In this document: piece by piece, positions 1 to 8,705 of the stretch
Layout: every line of letters begins with the position of its first letter
Numbering within the stretch: the stretch's first letter is position 1
Assembly (NCBI GenBank): GCA_044233745.1
Contig: JBIIJN010000010.1
Coordinates: 1-51,217 of the forward strand
DNA: 51,217 bases
DNA from: UBA6165 sp044233745
GTDB lineage: Bacteria > Bacteroidota > Bacteroidia > Flavobacteriales_D > Crocinitomicaceae
Direction: 5' to 3'
Program-made: the position numbers and the translations under genes
The notes under the pieces: generated by a model
The model's database searches: none
What the model saw: the letters and a program-made list of their open reading frames with translations, nothing else
What the model was told of the DNA's origin: nothing

Positions 1-501
1 ATTCGTTCGTTGAACAAAGGCGATTTCAAATACGGTCGTGTTGAAGCCAGAATCCGTATGGATAATGTTGCTGGTTTGTGGCATGCCTTCTGGATGTTGC
101 CTTCAAATCCAGCTGAAACTTGGCCTATTAGTGGTGAAATTGACATCATGGAATATGTAGGAAATATGCCCAATAGCATTTTGCATTACATTCATTTTGC
201 GAATACAGAAGGCAATCACCAATTTAAGGGTGTGGATGTGCCTTTAACAACGGCGAATTCACAATTCCATGTTTACGCAGTGGAATGGGACCAAACGGAA
301 ATTGTTTGGTATATTGATGATGAGGTAACCCAGCGTATCATGCGCGATGATCCCGATGTGGGACCAACATGGCCTTTTGATGCTAAATTTCATATCTTGT
401 TGAACACAGCTGTTGGTGGAAATCTGGGCGGAAACATCAATACACAAGGTTTGATTGCTCCCAAATATATGGATGTCGACTACGTTCGAGTTTATCAATA
501 A
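1..501 (+). CDS. GH16 endo-beta-glucanase (laminarinase-like), C-terminal part
   Basis: The frame is open from the first base, so the gene begins outside the window and only the last 166 codons are present. The GH16 active-site motif ExDxxE is visible: E46 (bases 136-138, nucleophile by family knowledge), D48 and E51 (151-153, acid/base). It sits in the usual context of a preceding tryptophan-rich strand (GLWHAFWML) and a C-terminal strand ending DYVRVYQ. GH16 enzymes of this type hydrolyse internal beta-1,3 or beta-1,3/1,4 glucan bonds outside the cytoplasm. No type IX sorting domain follows the catalytic domain, so the protein may be an outer-membrane lipoprotein or periplasmic; its N-terminus would decide. 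A glycosidase gene follows after 21 bases. The exact substrate (laminarin, lichenan, agarose relatives) is inferred. Confidence 0.9.
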   Translation: MRSLNKGDFKYGRVEARIRMDNVAGLWHAFWMLPSNPAETWPISGEIDIMEYVGNMPNSILHYIHFANTEGNHQFKGVDVPLTTANSQFHVYAVEWDQTEIVWYIDDEVTQRIMRDDPDVGPTWPFDAKFHILLNTAVGGNLGGNINTQGLIAPKYMDVDYVRVYQ

Positions 502-522
502 ATCGCACTAAACCAAGCTCAT

Positions 523-1797
523 ATGCAAAAAACACTGCTCCTATTTTTTCTGCTTTCTTTTGGATGTGTTTGGTCACAAGCCTCCAAAGTGGAAGTAATT
601 ACGCGTTCAGATGGCTCATTTCAATTGTTGCGTAATGGTGAACCTTACTACATCAAAGGTGCTGGTGGTACTGTAAAATTAGAGGAGCTGAAAAACTATG
701 GAGGCAATTCAATACGCACTTGGGGTATTGCTCCTGATACGGATAAAATTCTCGATGAAGCCCATAAATTAGGTCTCACCGTTTGTTTTGGGATTTGGAT
801 GGGTCAAGAGCGACAAGGTTTTGACTACAGCAATGCAGCGGCTGTTGAAGGTCAGTTGGAAGATTTCAGACGAATTGTGCGCAAATACAAAGATCACCCA
901 GCCATCTTGGTTTGGGGTGTGGGCAATGAAATGGATTTGGACTACAGCAATTTTGAAGTTTGGAAGCACTTGGAAGCGATTTGTAAAATGGTCAAAGAAG
1001 AAGACCCGAATCATCCAACCATGGCGGTTACTGCTGGTTTGGATGTGGCTGAGGTAAAATTAATCAACCGCTACACACCAAGTTTGGATATTTTAGGGGT
1101 AAATACGTATGGCAATATTGCCTATCTGCCTGGCGCTGTACAAGCCTATGGCTGGAAAAAACCCTATGTTGTTGCAGAATGGGGACCTTACGGCTATTGG
1201 GAAGTGCAAAAAACATCTTGGGGCGCCAGTATTGAAGAAACGAGTACCCAAAAAGCGGATACCTATAAAAAGAGTATGGACGCCATTTTGTCGGATGCCA
1301 AATATTGCTTGGGGTCGTATGTTTTTCTATGGGGCAACAAACAAGAGCACACGGCTACTTGGTTTAATTTATTCTTGGAAAGTGGAGAGCAAACCGCCGT
1401 GATGGATATTTTGATTCGCGGGTGGAGTGGAAAAGAACCACAAAATCGCGCGCCAAGTATTGATACCTTTCTGTTGGATGGCAGGTTAGCGCATCAAAAC
1501 ATTATTTTTTCAAGTGCTCAACGTGTTCCTGTCTTAGTGCAATCTACTGATCTAGATGGAGATAAGCTCACTTATGTTTGGCAAATTGTGCCTGAGAGTA
1601 CGGACAAAAAATCAGGAGGTGATGCCGAAATTGCGCCCAAACCTTTGAATGGTATTTTTAAGCGCAGTTCAAGAAAGCTAAATGCAGTTGAATTTGAAGC
1701 GCCAAAGCCAGGACAATACCGTATTTTTATTTATATTTTTGACGGCAACAACAACGTGGCCACAGCAAATATCCCATTTTTAGTAAAAGATGAATAA
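523..1797 (+). CDS. Secreted clan GH-A glycoside hydrolase with C-terminal beta-sandwich
   Basis: A 424-residue protein with a signal peptide of about 20 residues ending SQA. Residues 30-300 look like a (beta/alpha)8 barrel of clan GH-A (GH2-C, GH5 or GH17-like). The acid/base candidate is E136 in GVGNEMD and the nucleophile candidate is E219 in VVAEWGPYG, both at barrel strand ends as the clan requires. Residues about 308-424 (after NRAPSI) form a PKD or Ig-like module with a DLDGD turn. It lies between the GH16 gene and a sugar kinase whose start overlaps its last 8 bases, so the three are probably cotranscribed. Side-chain trimming or exo-hydrolysis of beta-glucan oligosaccharides is inferred from context; the family number is not settled. 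Confidence 0.8.
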   Translation: MQKTLLLFFLLSFGCVWSQASKVEVITRSDGSFQLLRNGEPYYIKGAGGTVKLEELKNYGGNSIRTWGIAPDTDKILDEAHKLGLTVCFGIWMGQERQGFDYSNAAAVEGQLEDFRRIVRKYKDHPAILVWGVGNEMDLDYSNFEVWKHLEAICKMVKEEDPNHPTMAVTAGLDVAEVKLINRYTPSLDILGVNTYGNIAYLPGAVQAYGWKKPYVVAEWGPYGYWEVQKTSWGASIEETSTQKADTYKKSMDAILSDAKYCLGSYVFLWGNKQEHTATWFNLFLESGEQTAVMDILIRGWSGKEPQNRAPSIDTFLLDGRLAHQNIIFSSAQRVPVLVQSTDLDGDKLTYVWQIVPESTDKKSGGDAEIAPKPLNGIFKRSSRKLNAVEFEAPKPGQYRIFIYIFDGNNNVATANIPFLVKDE

Positions 1798-2659
1798 ACT
1801 TAGAATTGTAGCAGATAGCGGCTCATCCAAAACGGATTGGGTGGTCATTGACGAAAATGGTCAACAGGTGGATAAAATCAGAACAATTGGTTTTAACCCG
1901 TATTTTCAATCGTCAGAATTAATTTTTGCAGAAGTAGAAGAGGGATTTCAGCATCTCCATGAGTACTTGAATCAGGTCGAAGCCGTTTACTTTTACGGTG
2001 CGGGCTGTTCTTCACCTGAAAAAAATCAAGTGGTGGAACATGCGCTTCAACCGCTTTTTAGAAATGCCAAAATCACCATCAACCACGATTTGGAAGCGGC
2101 TGCAGTGGCCACTTTGGGCGACAAACCGGGTATTGCTTGTATCATCGGTACGGGCTCAAATTCTTGTGTTTGGGAAAACAATCATGTAGTTGACAATGTG
2201 CCTTCTCATGGCTATATTTTTGGTGATGAGGCCAGTGGTTCCTATTTGGGAAAAGAATTGGTCAGAAGATATCTCATGGGTCAGTTAAATGACAATCTAA
2301 CCCTCTCTTTTGAGGAAACGTTTAAACTCAGCAAAGAACAAATTCTCAATGCAACATATCGCGAACCCAGTCCGAATGTTTTCTTGGCCAAGTTTGCTCA
2401 ATTTTACTCCTTGCACCCAATGGATTCGAGTTTGCAAGCCATAATCGAAGAAGGTTTCCATAAGTTTTTTGAAGTGCGTATTTTGCCCTATCACAATCAT
2501 ACCCATTACAAACTTGGTTTTGTGGGTTCAATTGCCTATTATTTTCAAGCTTCTTTGAAGAAAGTTGCGGAAAAGTATGGTATGGAAGTGGCTCAAATTG
2601 TGCAATGCCCGATTGATAGTTTGGTGGCTTATCACGCGCAGAAAAAAGTAGCAGTTTAA
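1790..2659 (+). CDS. BadF/BadG-type sugar kinase (N-acetylglucosamine kinase-like)
   Basis: This 289-residue cytoplasmic protein has the ASKHA ATPase fold. The phosphate-1 loop is DSGSSKTDW (residues 9-17), a phosphate-2-like CIIGTGSNSCVW follows near residues 117-128, and an FGDEASGSYLG loop comes next. This pattern is typical of the BadF/BadG/BcrA/BcrD family members annotated in Bacteroidota as N-acetylglucosamine kinases. The start overlaps the upstream glycosidase by 8 bases, implying translational coupling. It probably phosphorylates a sugar released by the neighbouring hydrolases. Glucose is as reasonable a substrate as GlcNAc here, because zwf and the Entner-Doudoroff genes lie downstream and no other glucokinase is in view. 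Confidence 0.8.
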   Translation: MNKLRIVADSGSSKTDWVVIDENGQQVDKIRTIGFNPYFQSSELIFAEVEEGFQHLHEYLNQVEAVYFYGAGCSSPEKNQVVEHALQPLFRNAKITINHDLEAAAVATLGDKPGIACIIGTGSNSCVWENNHVVDNVPSHGYIFGDEASGSYLGKELVRRYLMGQLNDNLTLSFEETFKLSKEQILNATYREPSPNVFLAKFAQFYSLHPMDSSLQAIIEEGFHKFFEVRILPYHNHTHYKLGFVGSIAYYFQASLKKVAEKYGMEVAQIVQCPIDSLVAYHAQKKVAV

Positions 2660-2731
2660 TTAAATTCTCTTGTGTTTTCTCTTCTTTTTGTTACTCTAAG
2701 TGATGAAGATTAAATTTTTAGCATAAACTTA

Positions 2732-2761
2732 TTGTTAATTTGACAAAAAGCAATATATTTG
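2732..2761 (+). promoter_or_regulatory. Bacteroidota-type promoter for the secreted glycan-binding protein
   Basis: TTG at 2732-2734, 19 bases, then TAtaTTTG at 2754-2761. This fits the Bacteroidota sigma factor consensus exactly. The start codon is 16 bases downstream. Confidence 0.75.
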
Positions 2762-2777
2762 GTGCAAAATTAATGTT

Positions 2778-4562
2778 ATGAAAAATAAAATTTTACTTTC
2801 TCTTGGCTTGATGTTCACCTTTTTGGTGCATGGTCAAAACGTTGTTATCAACGGTAATTTCAGTGATGGACTGAATTCATGGTCTACTTATATTGCGGAT
2901 TGGACAGGTGTGAATGCTGCCTTTTCGGCGGCAAACAACGAGGCCAATGTAACAGGAATTGTGGGTGCAGGTGGTGCAACGTGGCATGTTCAATTGAATC
3001 AAATTTTGACCGCAGGTCAAATTAGTTCTTTGATGGTTGGTGAAACTTATGAGATCACTTTTGATGCGCGTTCGAGCGTAAATGGTCGTTCTTTAAAGTT
3101 GTTTTTTGGTGAAGATGGCGGTGGATTTGCTGCAATTCATCAACAAGATTATACTCTAACAAATGCAAATGCGGAGTATAGTGCTACTTTTACTGTTGGT
3201 GCGACATATGGTGCAATGAAGCTTGGCTTTGAAATGGGTTTGAGTAATGACCCAGTTTACATCGACAATGTGGTATTGCAGGTTTCTTCTGCTGTTGCTG
3301 CTCCTCCTCAACCTGCTGGTTTTGTTGCCAATACACCAACTGAATCAAGCATTTTTGTCGCTTGTGGTCCAAACCAAATTGGCGGCAATGTGGTTTATCG
3401 CTTGTTCTATTCTCCTACTTTAACTGCACCAGTAGATCCCTTAGATGCTACTCAATATACTTTCGGCTCAACGGCAGGTGATGGTGGAGGCACTAATCCG
3501 TTTGGATTCAATATTACCGGTTTGGAAGCTTCAACTGAATATTTCGTTTGGTTGTACCAATACAATACGGTTGACATGTTGTACTCAACTCCAGCAGTAG
3601 CCACAGTTACTACCCTTGGTGGCGGTGGTGGAACAGCTGTTCCAATTACTTTCCAAGTAGATATGGCTAATTATCTTGGTACGTTTACAACACCTGAGGT
3701 AAACGGTACATTCAATAATTGGTGTGGAAACTGTGCGGCAATGACAAATACGTCAGGTACAATTTGGTCTATCACCATTGATTTGGAGCCAGGATCTTAT
3801 GAGTTCAAATTTTCGCACGACAATTGGGCAGAAGAAGAAGCGCTTGCTCCAGGATCAGCTTGTACAATGACTACAGGTGAGTTTACAAATCGTACATTAA
3901 CAGTTACTGAGGCCGCAACACTTCCTGCTGTTTGTTGGGAATCATGCGTAGCTTGTGGTGTATCAACTTCTAGAACAGTTACTTTCCGAGTGGATATGAG
4001 TGAGTATACCGGCACATTTACAACACCTGAAGTAAACGGTACATTCAACAATTGGTGCGGCAATTGTGCGCCATTGACATCTGTAGGAAACGGCGTATGG
4101 GAATTGCCAGTTACGCTTGAGGATGGAGAATATCTCTTCAAATTTTCCCACGACAATTGGGCAGCAGAGGAATCTTTAACACCAGGGTCTTCTTGTACGA
4201 TAACTGAAGGTGAATTTACAAACCGTTCTCTTGTTGTTTCTCAAGACACTGTTTTATCTATTGTTTGTTGGAACTCTTGTGTAAGCTGTGATTTGGTTGC
4301 TTTGGAGCAAGACGAACTGTCGGCTTTGACAATTTATCCAAATCCTTCAAACGGTGAAATCAATATTCAAGGCACAACGGCTGCTGAAGAAGTAACAGTT
4401 ACAATCACAGATGCGCAGGGCAGAATAGTGTATACTAATGTTTCGAATGGTGTTGCTATGAACGAGCAAATCAATTTGGAAAACATGGGTTCTGGCATTT
4501 ATTTTGTTCGTTTGGCATCCAACAATGCTCAAAGAGTTGAACGTATTGTGATTGCGGATTAA
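2778..4562 (+). CDS. Modular secreted carbohydrate-binding protein with type IX sorting domain
   Basis: A 594-residue protein without a recognisable catalytic domain. The signal peptide ends near residue 20 (VHGQ). Residues 21-170 resemble a CBM4/9-type jelly roll (NGNFSDGLNSW start, YIDNVVL end). Residues 178-280 look like a fibronectin-type module followed by a GGGGG linker. Two near-identical modules of about 105 residues follow at 289-393 and 399-504, each with VNGTFNNWCGNC, FKFSHDNW and paired cysteines (WxSCVxC). They recall the beta-sandwich starch/glycogen-binding E-set fold. Residues 515-594 are a type A type IX secretion domain (IYPNPSNGE to the end). It has its own promoter and sits between glycosidases and central sugar genes. 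A surface or released glycan-binding role is inferred. Confidence 0.85.
   Translation: MKNKILLSLGLMFTFLVHGQNVVINGNFSDGLNSWSTYIADWTGVNAAFSAANNEANVTGIVGAGGATWHVQLNQILTAGQISSLMVGETYEITFDARSSVNGRSLKLFFGEDGGGFAAIHQQDYTLTNANAEYSATFTVGATYGAMKLGFEMGLSNDPVYIDNVVLQVSSAVAAPPQPAGFVANTPTESSIFVACGPNQIGGNVVYRLFYSPTLTAPVDPLDATQYTFGSTAGDGGGTNPFGFNITGLEASTEYFVWLYQYNTVDMLYSTPAVATVTTLGGGGGTAVPITFQVDMANYLGTFTTPEVNGTFNNWCGNCAAMTNTSGTIWSITIDLEPGSYEFKFSHDNWAEEEALAPGSACTMTTGEFTNRTLTVTEAATLPAVCWESCVACGVSTSRTVTFRVDMSEYTGTFTTPEVNGTFNNWCGNCAPLTSVGNGVWELPVTLEDGEYLFKFSHDNWAAEESLTPGSSCTITEGEFTNRSLVVSQDTVLSIVCWNSCVSCDLVALEQDELSALTIYPNPSNGEINIQGTTAAEEVTVTITDAQGRIVYTNVSNGVAMNEQINLENMGSGIYFVRLASNNAQRVERIVIAD
3642..4289 (+). repeat. 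Intragenic duplication of a cysteine-containing binding module
   Basis: Bases 3642-3956 and 3972-4289 encode two copies of the same module. DNA identity is very high in the middle: both carry the codons for TFTTPEVNGTFNNWCGNC with only silent changes. The close DNA match suggests a recent tandem duplication or gene conversion. Confidence 0.85.
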
Positions 4563-4640
4563 TTTGAATTGAAACCCAGAAAAACAACACGATAAGTTTT
4601 TTTTTCGCGGTGAGTAATCGATGCTCATGGAATTACTCAC

Positions 4641-4681
4641 AAAAAAGTCCGCTGCAATTTTTCTGTAGTGGACTTTTTTTT
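4641..4681 (+). terminator. Strong stem-loop terminator
   Basis: AAAAAAGTCC, then G-CTGCA, pairs with TGTAG-T and GGACTTTTTT around a loop of about 7 bases. The T-run (and A-run on the other side) makes it usable in both directions. It separates the secreted protein from zwf. Confidence 0.8.
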
Positions 4682-4692
4682 AAATCCAACGT

Positions 4693-4700
4693 TAGCTTTG
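4693..4700 (+). promoter_or_regulatory. TAnnTTTG element (-7) upstream of zwf
   Basis: TAgcTTTG matches the Bacteroidota -7 element and lies 22 bases before the zwf start and just after the terminator. No convincing TTG is seen at -33, where the terminator T-run lies. Confidence 0.55.
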
Positions 4701-4722
4701 CATATAAATTGAATAAGAAATT

Positions 4723-6174
4723 ATGAAGAAGTTTTCCTTTGTTGTTAAGAAATTCAACCTCGTTGTTTTTGGTGGCGATGGCGATTTGGCGTTCTTGAAG
4801 ATTTATCCGTCGCTGTTTTATCGTTTTTTGGACAGACAAATTCAAGATGAATTCAATTTGATTGTGGTTTCGCAAAAATCAGCTGATCGAGTAGCTTTTT
4901 TGGAGCAGCTAAAAGCCAAAATGGAAAAAGCGCTACCTAAAAAACCGACATCGGAAATGGCAGCTTTCTTCGAGCATATTCAAGTGATTCAGTTAGCTGA
5001 AAATACCAATACGGAATATGAAAAACTAAAAAGTGCACTTCAAGACTTTAGCCATTATCAAACGGTTTATTATTTCTCCACACCTTCGAGCGCTTATGGT
5101 GAAATTAGCAAAGCTTTACAATCCGCTGGTTTGGTCTCACCCAATTGCAGGGTAGTGGTTGAAAAGCCTTTGGGTTCTGATTTGAAAAGTTTTAAAGCCA
5201 TCAACGATAGAATTCGGGATGTTTTCGCAGAAGACCAAATTTTCCGCATCGACCATTATCTCGGAAAAGAAACGGTTCAGAATTTAATGGTGCTCCGTTT
5301 TACCAATCATTTGTTTGAAAGCTCTTGGAATAGAGAACACATCGACAATATCCAAATTACTGTTTCTGAAAGTATTGGGGTCAACAAACGTGGCAATTAT
5401 TACGACACCACAGGCGCTCTTTTGGACATGGTGCAAAATCATCTTTTACAGCTTTTGTGTTTGGTTGCCATGGAGCCTCCATCTGTAGTGAGCTCTGAAA
5501 ATGTGAGAGCAGAAAAACTGAAAGTCTTAAAGTCGCTACGTAATTATTCCCAAGACACGATTGTTGCACACACCGTGAAAGGGCAATATACCCGAGGCAA
5601 TGTTGGTGGTGTTGAAGTGAATTCTTATTTGGAGGACATAGAGAAATATCAGTCCAACACGGATACTTTTGTTGCATTGAAGGTTTTTGTGGATAATTGG
5701 AGGTGGAAAGGGGTGCCTTTTTTTGTGAGAACTGGAAAGCGTTTGAAAAAGCAGCATTCAGAAATTGTGATTAATTTTAAACCAGTGAGCCACAATATTT
5801 TTGAACCGAAGGAAGAGATTTTGAACAATAAATTGATCATCAAACTTCAGCCGCAAGAAGGTATTGAATTGGTGCAAATGACCAAGATACCAGGTCCGGG
5901 GGGATATCGATACAAACCGATTTCTTTGGAATTGGATTACTTGGATTCATTCAACGAAAGGCTCCCTGATGCTTATGAACGTTTAATAATTGACGTAATT
6001 CGAGGAAACCAAACTTTGTTTATGAGTGAGCACGAATTGGAAGCAGCTTGGTTGTGGATTGAATCAATCACTTCTAATTGGCAAAAGTTGGGTGTGCAAA
6101 ACGTGTTGTATCGTGCCGGAACAGATGGACCAGGAAACGCCGTTTTGAATCCGGGTGATAAATGGAACAATTAG
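4723..6174 (+). CDS. zwf: Glucose-6-phosphate 1-dehydrogenase
   Basis: Cytoplasmic enzyme oxidising glucose 6-phosphate to 6-phosphogluconolactone with NADP+ or NAD+. The 483-residue length is normal for the family. The N-terminal nucleotide loop reads GGDGDLA (residues 17-23), with aspartate where many homologues have serine (GASGDLA). The active-site signature D177-H-Y-L-G-K-E183 is intact, including the catalytic histidine region. EKPLGSD precedes it near residue 150. The gene starts a four-gene run zwf-pgl-edd-eda with gaps of 15, 11 and 36 bases, that is, the whole route from glucose 6-phosphate to pyruvate plus glyceraldehyde 3-phosphate. A TAnnTTTG element precedes the start. Confidence 0.97.
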   Translation: MKKFSFVVKKFNLVVFGGDGDLAFLKIYPSLFYRFLDRQIQDEFNLIVVSQKSADRVAFLEQLKAKMEKALPKKPTSEMAAFFEHIQVIQLAENTNTEYEKLKSALQDFSHYQTVYYFSTPSSAYGEISKALQSAGLVSPNCRVVVEKPLGSDLKSFKAINDRIRDVFAEDQIFRIDHYLGKETVQNLMVLRFTNHLFESSWNREHIDNIQITVSESIGVNKRGNYYDTTGALLDMVQNHLLQLLCLVAMEPPSVVSSENVRAEKLKVLKSLRNYSQDTIVAHTVKGQYTRGNVGGVEVNSYLEDIEKYQSNTDTFVALKVFVDNWRWKGVPFFVRTGKRLKKQHSEIVINFKPVSHNIFEPKEEILNNKLIIKLQPQEGIELVQMTKIPGPGGYRYKPISLELDYLDSFNERLPDAYERLIIDVIRGNQTLFMSEHELEAAWLWIESITSNWQKLGVQNVLYRAGTDGPGNAVLNPGDKWNN

Positions 6175-6189
6175 AAATAAAACAGCACC

Positions 6190-6861
6190 ATGATGAGCAA
6201 CGAATATAGCGATGTACATGCCTTGGAAAATGCGCTTTTGTCACGAATTGCATTGTTGATTGAAAACTGCATTCATGACACAGGTAAGGCCACGATTTTG
6301 CTTTCCGGTGGCTCAACGCCTGTGGAACTTTATAGAAAAATGTCGCACTTGGATTTGGATTGGACACGGGTGTATGTTGGTCTTGTTGATGAGCGCTATG
6401 TAGAAACACATGATACCATGAGTAATGAACGGTTGATTCGCGAAACTTTGCTGCAACATCGAGCCAAAGACGCTAATTTTATGGGTATGGTGCATACGTT
6501 TCAATCACCTGAAGATAATCTGATTCAAGTGAATCAAGCCTATGAGCAGCATTTTGCACATGTCGATATTTGTTTACTCGGTATGGGCAATGATGGTCAC
6601 ACGGCGTCTTTATTTCCCAATGATTCTGCTTCATCTCATTCATTGAATTCCAAAAGCAATGACCCTTTGGTGATATACACAAATGCACCAGCTCATCCAG
6701 TACATCGGATTTCGGCAAGTTTCTCCTACTTAATGCAATCTAAACACCTCATTTTGATGCTCACAGGTGCAGTGAAAAAAACACTGTTTTTTGAAACTAA
6801 TCGGGATATGTTGCCGATTGACTATTTTAAAGAAAAATTAGAAGTACATTACGAATCTTAA
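6190..6861 (+). CDS. pgl: 6-Phosphogluconolactonase (DevB/SOL type)
   Basis: Hydrolyses 6-phosphogluconolactone to 6-phosphogluconate. The 223-residue length is usual for the short DevB/Pgl type. Visible motifs are ILLSGGSTPVELY (36-48, substrate loop), VGLVDERYV (63-71) and LLGMGNDGHTASLFPN (129-144), all characteristic of the glucosamine-6-phosphate isomerase/6-phosphogluconolactonase superfamily. Two ATG codons are adjacent (6190 and 6193), so the protein may begin at either. It lies 15 bases after zwf and 11 before edd, so it belongs to the same transcript. Confidence 0.95.
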   Translation: MMSNEYSDVHALENALLSRIALLIENCIHDTGKATILLSGGSTPVELYRKMSHLDLDWTRVYVGLVDERYVETHDTMSNERLIRETLLQHRAKDANFMGMVHTFQSPEDNLIQVNQAYEQHFAHVDICLLGMGNDGHTASLFPNDSASSHSLNSKSNDPLVIYTNAPAHPVHRISASFSYLMQSKHLILMLTGAVKKTLFFETNRDMLPIDYFKEKLEVHYES

Positions 6862-6872
6862 CAAATGGAGCT

Positions 6873-8669
6873 ATGCACAAAACAATCATTGATGTAACAG
6901 AACGGATAGTAGCGCGCAGCCAGAATGAGCGCCAGGTCTATTTGCAACGCATGCGCGAAGCATTCAACACCGATATCAATAGGAAACATTTGAGCTGTGG
7001 CAACTTGGCTCATACTTTTGCTGGTTGCCAACCACAGGACAAAGAAAAATTGAGCGATGATTTTACCCCCAATTTAGGGGTGATAACCGCTTATAACGAT
7101 ATGCTTTCCGCGCACAAAACCTACGAAGATTATCCCAAAATGATTCGCCAGTTGGCCAACAAATATGGAAGTGTGGCACAAGTGGCTGGCGGTGTGCCGG
7201 CTATGTGCGATGGCGTTACGCAAGGTCAAAAAGGCATGGAATTATCGCTGTTGAGTCGAGATACTATCGCGCTAAGCGCAGCCATCGGATTGTCGCATAA
7301 TGTGTATGATGCCGCTGTATTTCTGGGTATTTGTGATAAAATTGTCCCAGGCTTGATGATGGCCGCTATGAAATTTGGTCATCTTCCAACGATTTTTCTT
7401 CCTGGTGGACCAATGACTTCTGGTATTTCCAATGAGGAAAAATCAAAAATACGACAAGCCTATGCAGAAGGAAAAATTTCGCGCGCTGAGTTGTTGAAAG
7501 GCGAATCCGATTCCTACCATTCTCCCGGAACCTGCACATTCTACGGAACTGCCAACAGCAACCAAATGCTGATGGAGATTATGGGACTTCATTTGCCTGG
7601 CGCCAGTTTTGTGAATCCTTCAACGCAATTGCGCGAACTATTTAATGACTTAGGCATTCAAACGTTGGTGGATAATGTGCGCTCTGGCGATTTCAATTAC
7701 ACCGCGGCAAGTATCATCTCTGAAAAATCAATTGTCAACGGCATCATTGGTCTTTTGGCTACTGGCGGCTCAACTAATTTGATTTTACACATTGTGGCGA
7801 TTGCCAAATCAGCTGGCATCACCATTACTTACGATGATTTTAATGATTTATCTTCTGTAGTGCCCTTGTTGGCTCGCGTTTATCCTAATGGTGCAGCCGA
7901 TGTGAATCATTTTCACGCAGCGGGTGGTGTTGGTTTTGTGATTAAAACGCTTCTCGACCATGGCTTGATGCACGAGGATGTATATACTTTGCTGGGTTTA
8001 GGATTAAGTAAATATACCATGGAACCCAGGATTGTTGACAATAGAATTGTATATGTTGAAGGACCAGACAAATCTTATAATGAACAGATATTACGCTCTG
8101 TCGATCAGGCTTTTTCTGCAACTGGTGGAATCCGTCTGCTCAAAGGAAATATTGGGCGGAGTGTAGTTAAGATTTCTGCTGTTGAAGAAGAAAATCGAAT
8201 TATTGAGGCACGAGCCATCGTTTTTAATGAACAAGAAGATTTGATCAAAGCATTTAAAAACAATGAGTTGGAGCATGATTTTATTGCCGTATTGCCCTTT
8301 CAAGGTCCGAAACACAACGGTATGCCCGAGTTGCACCAACTCACACCAACGCTTACGGTTTTACAAAAAAGGGGATACAAGGTGGCACTAATCACCGACG
8401 GTCGCATGTCTGGTGCTTCTGGAAAAGTTGCGGCTGCCATACATATCACACCGGAAGCGCGAGATGGTGGCCCTATTGCTAAAATTAGAACGGGCGATTT
8501 GATTCGAATCGACTGTGAATCAGGTACTTTTGATGTGCTAGATCCAGCCTTTTTGAATCGTGAACCAGCCACTAAGTCGAATGAAACTTATGGTTTGGGC
8601 ACGGAATTGTTTAATTTAGCCAGATTAAACATTTCTGACAGCGAATCAGGCGCCAGTTTTATATTGTAG
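6873..8669 (+). CDS. edd: Phosphogluconate dehydratase
   Basis: Dehydrates 6-phosphogluconate to 2-keto-3-deoxy-6-phosphogluconate, the committed step of the Entner-Doudoroff pathway. At 598 residues it has the expected length for the IlvD/Edd family. Cysteines in conserved positions, C112 (VPAMCDGVTQGQ), C154 (GICDKIVPG) and C221 (GTCTFYGTANSNQ), are the likely iron-sulfur cluster ligands. LITDGRMSGASGK near residue 505 is the family's C-terminal signature. The first 20 residues and the GTCTFYGTANSNQM context favour Edd over dihydroxy-acid dehydratase, and so does the position between pgl and eda. The enzyme is expected to be oxygen sensitive. Confidence 0.95.
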   Translation: MHKTIIDVTERIVARSQNERQVYLQRMREAFNTDINRKHLSCGNLAHTFAGCQPQDKEKLSDDFTPNLGVITAYNDMLSAHKTYEDYPKMIRQLANKYGSVAQVAGGVPAMCDGVTQGQKGMELSLLSRDTIALSAAIGLSHNVYDAAVFLGICDKIVPGLMMAAMKFGHLPTIFLPGGPMTSGISNEEKSKIRQAYAEGKISRAELLKGESDSYHSPGTCTFYGTANSNQMLMEIMGLHLPGASFVNPSTQLRELFNDLGIQTLVDNVRSGDFNYTAASIISEKSIVNGIIGLLATGGSTNLILHIVAIAKSAGITITYDDFNDLSSVVPLLARVYPNGAADVNHFHAAGGVGFVIKTLLDHGLMHEDVYTLLGLGLSKYTMEPRIVDNRIVYVEGPDKSYNEQILRSVDQAFSATGGIRLLKGNIGRSVVKISAVEEENRIIEARAIVFNEQEDLIKAFKNNELEHDFIAVLPFQGPKHNGMPELHQLTPTLTVLQKRGYKVALITDGRMSGASGKVAAAIHITPEARDGGPIAKIRTGDLIRIDCESGTFDVLDPAFLNREPATKSNETYGLGTELFNLARLNISDSESGASFIL

Positions 8670-8705
8670 TAAATAGACAAGGCATTTGAACTTCAAAAAA
8701 ATAAC

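Noticed and set aside
523..1797. GH72 or GH17 assignment for the glycosidase
   Set aside because: The two catalytic glutamates fit clan GH-A in general, but I cannot place it in a single family by eye.
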